A DNA stretch of 24,561 bases from a virus: IMG/VR virus record IMGVR_UViG_3300030339_000227, positions 1 to 24,561 of that record, one strand, 5' to 3'. Positions 20,793-24,561 of the stretch are shown here, piece by piece (the stretch's first letter is position 1; each line of letters starts with the position of its first letter). The notes under the pieces were generated by a model. That model saw only the letters and a program-made list of their open reading frames with translations. It was not told where the DNA came from and ran no database searches. The position numbers were made by a program, and so were the translations under genes.

Positions 20793-20918
20793 TTATTCGG
20801 GTTGATTGATGACCTTATGTTTACAGGTTTTGCAATCCTGATCGAGCGTGGATGTCATGGTATCGACATAAGGGCATGAGAAGTTATTGGACGGGCATTT
20901 GAATTGAATAGTTTTCAT
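20793..20918 (-). CDS. 41-aa four-cysteine protein, possibly zinc-binding
   Basis: An ATG-started frame beginning MKTIQFKCPSNNFSCPYVDT and ending DQDCKTCKHKVINQPE. Cys8 and Cys15, each followed by Pro, and a CxxC pair (29, 32) followed by His34 suggest a small zinc-ribbon-like fold. An A-rich leader precedes the ATG and a perfect hairpin follows the stop. It lies in line with the other genes of the early operon. Function unknown; small zinc proteins in phages often bind DNA or host proteins. Confidence 0.6.
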   Translation of the reverse strand: MKTIQFKCPSNNFSCPYVDTMTSTLDQDCKTCKHKVINQPE

Positions 20919-20948
20919 AATTTTTTTATTGTTAGTTGATTTAAATGA

Positions 20949-21101
20949 TTAAATTTTAAGTGAGATATCTGCCAGGTAACACAATACTCCGAGCACGAAG
21001 GCAATGGCAGCTCCGATAAAAGCACCAATGGATATCTCGTTATTTGTAGAGGCCTGTTTGATTCGTTTCATGGCTACTTTGATGATGTTGGTGATAAACA
21101 T
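20949..21101 (-). CDS. Small one-span membrane protein overlapping the lipoprotein gene
   Basis: A 50-aa protein starting MFITNIIKVAMKRIKQ. It has a basic N-terminus and one membrane segment near the C-terminus (ISIGAFIGAAIAFVLGVLCY). It overlaps the 3' half of the lipoprotein gene in another frame by 62 nt. ATG 21101 is preferred; an in-frame ATG (21122) and GTG (21140) would lengthen the overlap. With the lipoprotein it recalls overlapping spanin or lysis gene pairs, but order and topology differ from lambda Rz/Rz1. A holin-like role is another option. Confidence 0.55.
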   Translation of the reverse strand: MFITNIIKVAMKRIKQASTNNEISIGAFIGAAIAFVLGVLCYLADISLKI

Positions 21102-21195
21102 ACCGGGATCCGTGCAGTCCATGTGAGAGTCCGGTGGCACAACCGGTGAATAAGAGAATTGAGAGAATTAGGAAGAGTAATTTTAGAGTTTTCAT
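21040..21195 (-). CDS. Small lipoprotein (o-spanin-like candidate)
   Basis: A 51-aa protein. MKTLKLLFLILSILLFTGC is a textbook lipoprotein signal ending in the lipobox LFTGC, so the mature peptide would start at Cys19 and have only 33 residues, rich in His, Ser and Gln (YVYHQHHQSSHET). The ATG lies 5 nt after the radical SAM stop, with an AATAAATAAA leader, so it is translated in the same operon. Its 3' half is overlapped in another frame by a small membrane protein. Size and nesting are those of Rz1-type outer-membrane spanins, but no proline-rich stretch is present. Alternatives are an immunity or exclusion lipoprotein. Confidence 0.7.
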   Translation of the reverse strand: MKTLKLLFLILSILLFTGCATGLSHGLHGSRYVYHQHHQSSHETNQTGLYK

Positions 21196-21200
21196 TTTAT

Positions 21201-22022
21201 TTATTGATTGAATTTTTTACAATTAACTGCTGTTATAATAGGATTTGCATATTCACGTTGAAACTTCTTCCAATTCGTGTTAACTATCCCTTTTTCGTTT
21301 CTCCACAACATTGCGAAGGGAAAAAATCCAGCTCTTACTGTTTGCTCTATTCGTATTAGAGCTTTATCAAATGTATCTGTAGGATAACCAATCAAAACAT
21401 AACATCTTGCTTTCCTTGTTTCGTAAGTTATATTTGCAGGTTTCAATAATTTGCCGGCTTCGATAAGGGGATCCAAATCATCCGGAGTATCATAAGCACA
21501 AAATAACTGTTCTAACCGTATTTTACTAAATAGATCAACATGCCAACTTTTCAATAATTTTGCTTCAATACCTCCGGAAAAAACTGCGGGTTTTGGTTGT
21601 AATTTCAACATTTCAAAAACTGAACGAATATGCTGATCAGAACATGCCAGTAAATTATCATCCTGAATAATCCAACCTGGTTTAATGATAAGTTCTTTTA
21701 CTTCGGGTTCCCGTTTCCACACTGAACAAAACCAGCATTTATTTGTACATCCGCGTGATGTAATAGTATAACCGTTTTTTAAATACATTCCAGGTTCAAA
21801 TTCAGTTCCGATACTATTTAGTGCTGGACCTCCAATTTCAACCGGTGCAACATGTTTCCATTCGTTATAAAGCTTTTCAGCAATTGGAATATCATAAGTA
21901 AATGCAACGCTTATGTTTATCTTGTCAGCTTCATCAAATAACTCGGGATTCCGATTTATTATAGCAAATTCATCATCAGGAGTAGCACGTGTTTTACGAG
22001 GAAAAATTCGGAGTACTTTCAT
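21201..22022 (-). CDS. Radical SAM protein
   Basis: A 273-aa protein. Cys92, Cys96 and Cys99 in TSRGCTNKCWFCSVWKRE form the CX3CX2C motif that holds the [4Fe-4S] cluster used to cleave S-adenosylmethionine. FSGGIEAKLL (~148-157) fits the GGE region, and CYVLIGYPTDTFDKAL (~207-222) a later strand of the partial TIM barrel. Residues 1-85, with EIGGPALNS, resemble a shortened cobalamin-binding-type Rossmann region, though no DxHxxG is seen. The substrate is unknown; phage radical SAM enzymes may modify nucleotides, RNA or peptides. It starts 2 nt after the VapE-like gene, in the same operon. AT-rich relative to that gene, so possibly a later acquisition. Confidence 0.85.
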   Translation of the reverse strand: MKVLRIFPRKTRATPDDEFAIINRNPELFDEADKINISVAFTYDIPIAEKLYNEWKHVAPVEIGGPALNSIGTEFEPGMYLKNGYTITSRGCTNKCWFCSVWKREPEVKELIIKPGWIIQDDNLLACSDQHIRSVFEMLKLQPKPAVFSGGIEAKLLKSWHVDLFSKIRLEQLFCAYDTPDDLDPLIEAGKLLKPANITYETRKARCYVLIGYPTDTFDKALIRIEQTVRAGFFPFAMLWRNEKGIVNTNWKKFQREYANPIITAVNCKKFNQ

Positions 22023-22024
22023 AA

Positions 22025-23296
22025 TTATTTGATGAATACTACGTGATAGCCTTTTCGGGATTCGTTGTTGTCTTCTTTGGAGCGGAATGAGATTACTTCA
22101 TAACCCAGGTCGTGGAGGGCGGTTCCGATTTTTTGTGAATTGATATCGTCGTCATTTTTGATGTGGCGCATTTCGACAAGCCGGTTGAGAATTTGTGTTG
22201 GGGTCATTTTTTCGCCTACTTCCATTTTTTGTGTTTCTTCGTCAAAACGTGGAGGACGTACGTACTTAATCAGGCGTTTCATTGCCATTGTTTCAATTCG
22301 ATAACGCAAGTTATATTCAAGAAAGTCAGCATAATCGGGATTATCGAAATGGTAATCAAAATTGGCATCGCTGTATAAAACTAATGCTTCGGCCCATATT
22401 TGATTGATATCGATAATTTGTGAATAAGATTTATCAATATCATCAATTTCGATTAATCCGAAACGGCGGGTGTCAGGTCCGTACCATCCATAAATAAAAC
22501 CGCCGTTTTCACTATTAAAATTTGTACTGAGTACGCCACATCCTATCCGGTTCTTTTTAGTGGCATAGATTTCATCACGACGCTTGATGGTAATTTTATC
22601 GGTAGTCTGAACCTTTTTAAGGGTATTAATAGTTCCCTTGGTAATTCCTTCAAGTTCGTCATAATTTACAATCATATAGCGGGTATATACGTCCTCCATA
22701 TCGAACTTCTTTTCATCCTTAGAGGATTCTATATAATAATCCTGAAGGCATGGAGGTAGAAAGTATTTCATCATAAATGATTTTCCGGATCCACCCTTTG
22801 ATTGAATGAAACCAAGGATCACATCATTCGGAACATTATCGAGCCACGTTCCTACACATGCAACCAACCATTTTTTAATGAGCTTATGTGCGCGAAGGGT
22901 GTACGGTTTATCTACAGTTTCTCCAAATTCCCGGATTTTAATGTGAGAGCACAGGATATCAATTTGAGAGGTTCCGTTCCAGGTACCGCGTACGGAGTCG
23001 AAGTATTCTTTGATGGGATCGACGTGGGGGATGTAGTATGGCGAACTGAGAATCTTTCGAAGGGTGGCATCTCCTACCCTAATGCCGTCGGAAGCCAGGT
23101 GAAGGGATATTTCGCGCTCGTTGGGCTCTATGTTCTGCCGATCGGCATCCTTACAACGTATGTATTTTTTTGATGGATCCTGAACTGAAACGCGGATTTC
23201 GTAGTGTTGGAGTAAAAAATCAGCGATAGGTTTGATATTATCATCAAAGATTGATTTTTGAGTATCCTTTTGTGCAGGGAGTTGAAGAATGGCCAT
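22025..23296 (-). CDS. VapE-like (virulence-associated E) AAA+ replication helicase
   Basis: A 423-aa protein. An N-terminal ~150-residue region precedes the ATPase core: Walker A GFIQSKGGSGKSF (162-174), Walker B YMIVNYDELEG (207-217), sensor 1 GVLSTNF (254-260) and an arginine finger region YGPDTRRFGLIEID (272-285). KVQTTDKITIKRRDE is also typical of the VirE domain. The ~70 C-terminal residues (TPTQILNRLVEMRHIKNDDD) look like a winged helix. These proteins act as replicative helicases, often with a primase, in phages and integrative elements. No primase domain is visible, so one may be encoded outside the window. It is followed 2 nt later by the radical SAM gene. Confidence 0.88.
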   Translation of the reverse strand: MAILQLPAQKDTQKSIFDDNIKPIADFLLQHYEIRVSVQDPSKKYIRCKDADRQNIEPNEREISLHLASDGIRVGDATLRKILSSPYYIPHVDPIKEYFDSVRGTWNGTSQIDILCSHIKIREFGETVDKPYTLRAHKLIKKWLVACVGTWLDNVPNDVILGFIQSKGGSGKSFMMKYFLPPCLQDYYIESSKDEKKFDMEDVYTRYMIVNYDELEGITKGTINTLKKVQTTDKITIKRRDEIYATKKNRIGCGVLSTNFNSENGGFIYGWYGPDTRRFGLIEIDDIDKSYSQIIDINQIWAEALVLYSDANFDYHFDNPDYADFLEYNLRYRIETMAMKRLIKYVRPPRFDEETQKMEVGEKMTPTQILNRLVEMRHIKNDDDINSQKIGTALHDLGYEVISFRSKEDNNESRKGYHVVFIK

Positions 23297-23316
23297 GTTA
23301 TTGAGTAATTAAGATT

Positions 23317-23347
23317 GGGGACTATGATGACTTAGGGGACTATGATG
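23317..23347. repeat. Tandem GGGGACTATGATG repeat
   Basis: Two copies 18 bp apart. The second copy overlaps the end of the 238-aa gene and supplies its last codons and TAG stop. The gap to the VapE-like gene is 43 nt. Confidence 0.9.
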
Positions 23348-24056
23348 CGTGATTGACTTGACCGTGTTTGTTTAAGAAATCTTCACGGCTATTCTCTAAA
23401 TCATACTTAATCTGTTCGTTGATTAATTCGTTTTTTTTATCTAAATACTCAGGTCCATGTAAATCAGAATATAATTCTTTCATTTTTTTGGATACTTCTG
23501 TTTTCGCGTTCCTGATAATTTCCTCCATTTTTTTTTGAAGTTCGGTTTTTACGGGTTTTGTAGTTTCGTTTTTCAGTTGCATTTCGACGCGGTTCTTGCT
23601 ATCCAGCAAATTGCGTTCGGTGGCGTACTGAACAAATGCGTAGAGGATTCGCTGTGCATCGACTGATCCGTAGAAGGTACCATATTCAGCCTTCATTATT
23701 TTTTCGAAAATGATTTTCAAATCGGATAAGTACAGCATTTTATGATCTTTATAAATCATATACGCCACAGAGTCGAGTTCGGTAAGGGGTTTATTGATGT
23801 TGGACAACCGATTGATAAATCCTAACCAGTTGACCAGGTAATCGACCGAACAGTTTTTGTTTTCTTCGGGATAAATTATCCGGATGTCATCAATGGTCAT
23901 GCGTGGAATGGACAGTGACTGTTCGATGGTGTTCACATCGTCGTACGTAACGAGTAACTGAGCCGGTTTGTAATCGTTAAAGAATTTTGGATATGTAGGA
24001 TATAAACTGAGGGTCTTCTGCTGAATCGGGTTCAGATTGTCGAGTGGAAGCATCAT
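23340..24056 (-). CDS. Hypothetical replication-module protein (238 aa)
   Basis: Starts MMLPLDNLNPIQQKTLSLYP. Globular first half with YLVNWLGFINRLSNINKPLT, DSVAYMIYKDHKMLYLSDLK and IFEKIMKAEYGTFYGSVDAQ; charged coiled-coil second half (KTELQKKMEEIIRNAKTEVS). The central pattern resembles proteins near phage replication genes in Bacteroidota, perhaps DUF6633-like, and may be a helicase loader or replisome organiser. It overlaps the previous gene by 80 nt and precedes the VapE-like gene. Its C-terminus and stop lie in a GGGGAC-type repeat. Confidence 0.65.
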   Translation of the reverse strand: MMLPLDNLNPIQQKTLSLYPTYPKFFNDYKPAQLLVTYDDVNTIEQSLSIPRMTIDDIRIIYPEENKNCSVDYLVNWLGFINRLSNINKPLTELDSVAYMIYKDHKMLYLSDLKIIFEKIMKAEYGTFYGSVDAQRILYAFVQYATERNLLDSKNRVEMQLKNETTKPVKTELQKKMEEIIRNAKTEVSKKMKELYSDLHGPEYLDKKNELINEQIKYDLENSREDFLNKHGQVNHAS

Positions 24057-24210
24057 ATAGTTGGATTTTAATGTCGGTTAATTGTTCGATCTCTTTATTC
24101 AGGATAATTAAAATTGCATGTGGGACATATCGTTCATTGATTATGTAATTGAGGATATAACTAATCTTTTTATCCACTTCAATGATATCGCTGGCCATGA
24201 ACTTATCCAT
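23977..24210 (-). CDS. Small hypothetical protein, early operon
   Basis: A 77-aa helical protein starting MDKFMASDIIEVDKKISYIL. No motif recognised. It overlaps the upstream gene by 8 nt and the downstream gene by 80 nt, as in a compressed operon. The C-terminus (QSEPDSAEDPQFISYISKIL) is encoded wholly within the overlap. Confidence 0.6.
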   Translation of the reverse strand: MDKFMASDIIEVDKKISYILNYIINERYVPHAILIILNKEIEQLTDIKIQLYDASTRQSEPDSAEDPQFISYISKIL

Positions 24211-24457
24211 CTTTGCCGTATTTTTTAAGCTGGTCCTTTAGTCTTATATTTTCTTCAGTAAGGAGGCGTATCATCAGGGCAATGCTTTCGTTTTTGCGGG
24301 CTTCCATCGCGTTGAATTCTTCTTTGCCGGGTAACTCTACATCTATTGCAAACCTTCCGGAAGAATCTTTGGCACGACCGGCGGGACGTGGTTTGCGGAG
24401 CTTCTTTATCGTAATCAGGTTGTCGAAAAAGATATCTAACTGAATGGCTGATTCCAT
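24203..24457 (-). CDS. Small hypothetical protein with C-terminal coiled coil
   Basis: An 84-aa protein starting MESAIQLDIFFDNLITIKKL, a basic centre (KKLRKPRPAGRAKDSSGRF) that could touch nucleic acid, then a coiled coil (SIALMIRLLTEENIRLKDQL). No family recognised. A GGGGAC repeat pair (24473-24487) lies in its leader. Confidence 0.6.
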   Translation of the reverse strand: MESAIQLDIFFDNLITIKKLRKPRPAGRAKDSSGRFAIDVELPGKEEFNAMEARKNESIALMIRLLTEENIRLKDQLKKYGKDG

Positions 24458-24504
24458 AGCTTTATTTTTATGGGGACATTGGGGACTGAGACGACATTGA
24501 ATGA

Positions 24505-24561
24505 TTAGTATTTTAGGTCGGTGAAGTGGATTATTTTTCCTTCGAAACCATCGAAAAACCA
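24505..24561 (-). CDS. 3' end of an unknown upstream gene (partial)
   Basis: The final 18 codons read WFFDGFEGKIIHFTDLKY before a TAA at 24505-24507, and the frame is open to the window edge. The stop is 48 nt before the next start, so it probably belongs to the same early operon. Too short to identify. Confidence 0.5.
   Translation of the reverse strand, partial: WFFDGFEGKIIHFTDLKY

Noticed and set aside
21040-21140. GTG start at 21140 for the small membrane protein
   Set aside because: It would extend the overlap with the lipoprotein gene to 101 nt and add a Cys/Asp/Pro start unlike a membrane protein; ATG 21101 is preferred.
1-24561. tRNA genes, integrase, reverse transcriptase or diversity-generating repeats
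   Set aside because: No cloverleaf with a CCA end, no recombinase catalytic motif, no YxDD reverse transcriptase motif and no template/variable repeat pair was seen.

Overview
The window is almost entirely minus-strand tailed-phage (Caudoviricetes, probably siphovirus-like) DNA from a Bacteroidota host. Three things point to the host. Starts are preceded by A-rich leaders rather than Shine-Dalgarno sequences. Several promoters fit the Bacteroidota form TTG-N19/20-TAnnTTTG. Short dispersed repeats typical of Bacteroidota chromosomes (CCCCTAACCCCTAAAGGGG palindromes, GGGGAC arrays, ATTTACACAGAT units) fill many gaps. No integrase or repressor is visible, so prophage versus free phage is open; a P22-type antirepressor leans towards temperate.

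Layout in the direction of transcription (high to low coordinates). 24561-20033 is a tight early/replication operon: three small unknown genes and one partial one, a VapE-like AAA+ helicase, a radical SAM protein, a lipoprotein overlapping a small membrane protein, a 41-aa Cys-rich protein and a D12-class adenine methyltransferase that lacks its N-terminal SAM-binding part. 20032-19356 is a 677-nt spacer with an 18-bp inverted repeat enclosing TGTGGTAGG iterations, followed by a consensus-like promoter. 19355-13467 holds head and tail-tube genes: two unknowns, an S49 prohead protease whose start codon lies inside a perfect hairpin, a large capsid protein, a likely tail tube protein and a gene pair joined by a putative -1 frameshift at nine A's (tail assembly chaperone-like). 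13466-13109 is a second control region with a near-consensus promoter and two helically phased direct repeats. 13108-7535 holds packaging and connector genes (TerS-like, TerL, two small ORFs, portal, connector). 7482-6798 is an AT-rich insert with a 38-aa Pro/Gly/Arg/Cys peptide gene and an HslV/proteasome-beta-like hydrolase. 6756-1 holds tail-region genes mixed with accessory genes (a SufE-like protein, a DUF6261-like protein, a PH-like protein with a glycine hairpin, a small-gene cassette behind a structured leader, an antirepressor) and ends in the N-terminus of the tape measure protein.

The most unusual content is the accessory set inside an otherwise orderly morphogenesis map. It combines a SufE-like sulfur-acceptor protein among tail genes, a radical SAM enzyme, and a proteasome-like hydrolase beside a tiny peptide gene. 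RNA-level control is also suggested by the frameshift, the start-codon hairpin and the terminator-bearing leader. Host-type repeats sit just upstream of several start codons and supply the last codons or stop codon of at least three genes. All functional statements are from reading the sequence; no database search was possible.
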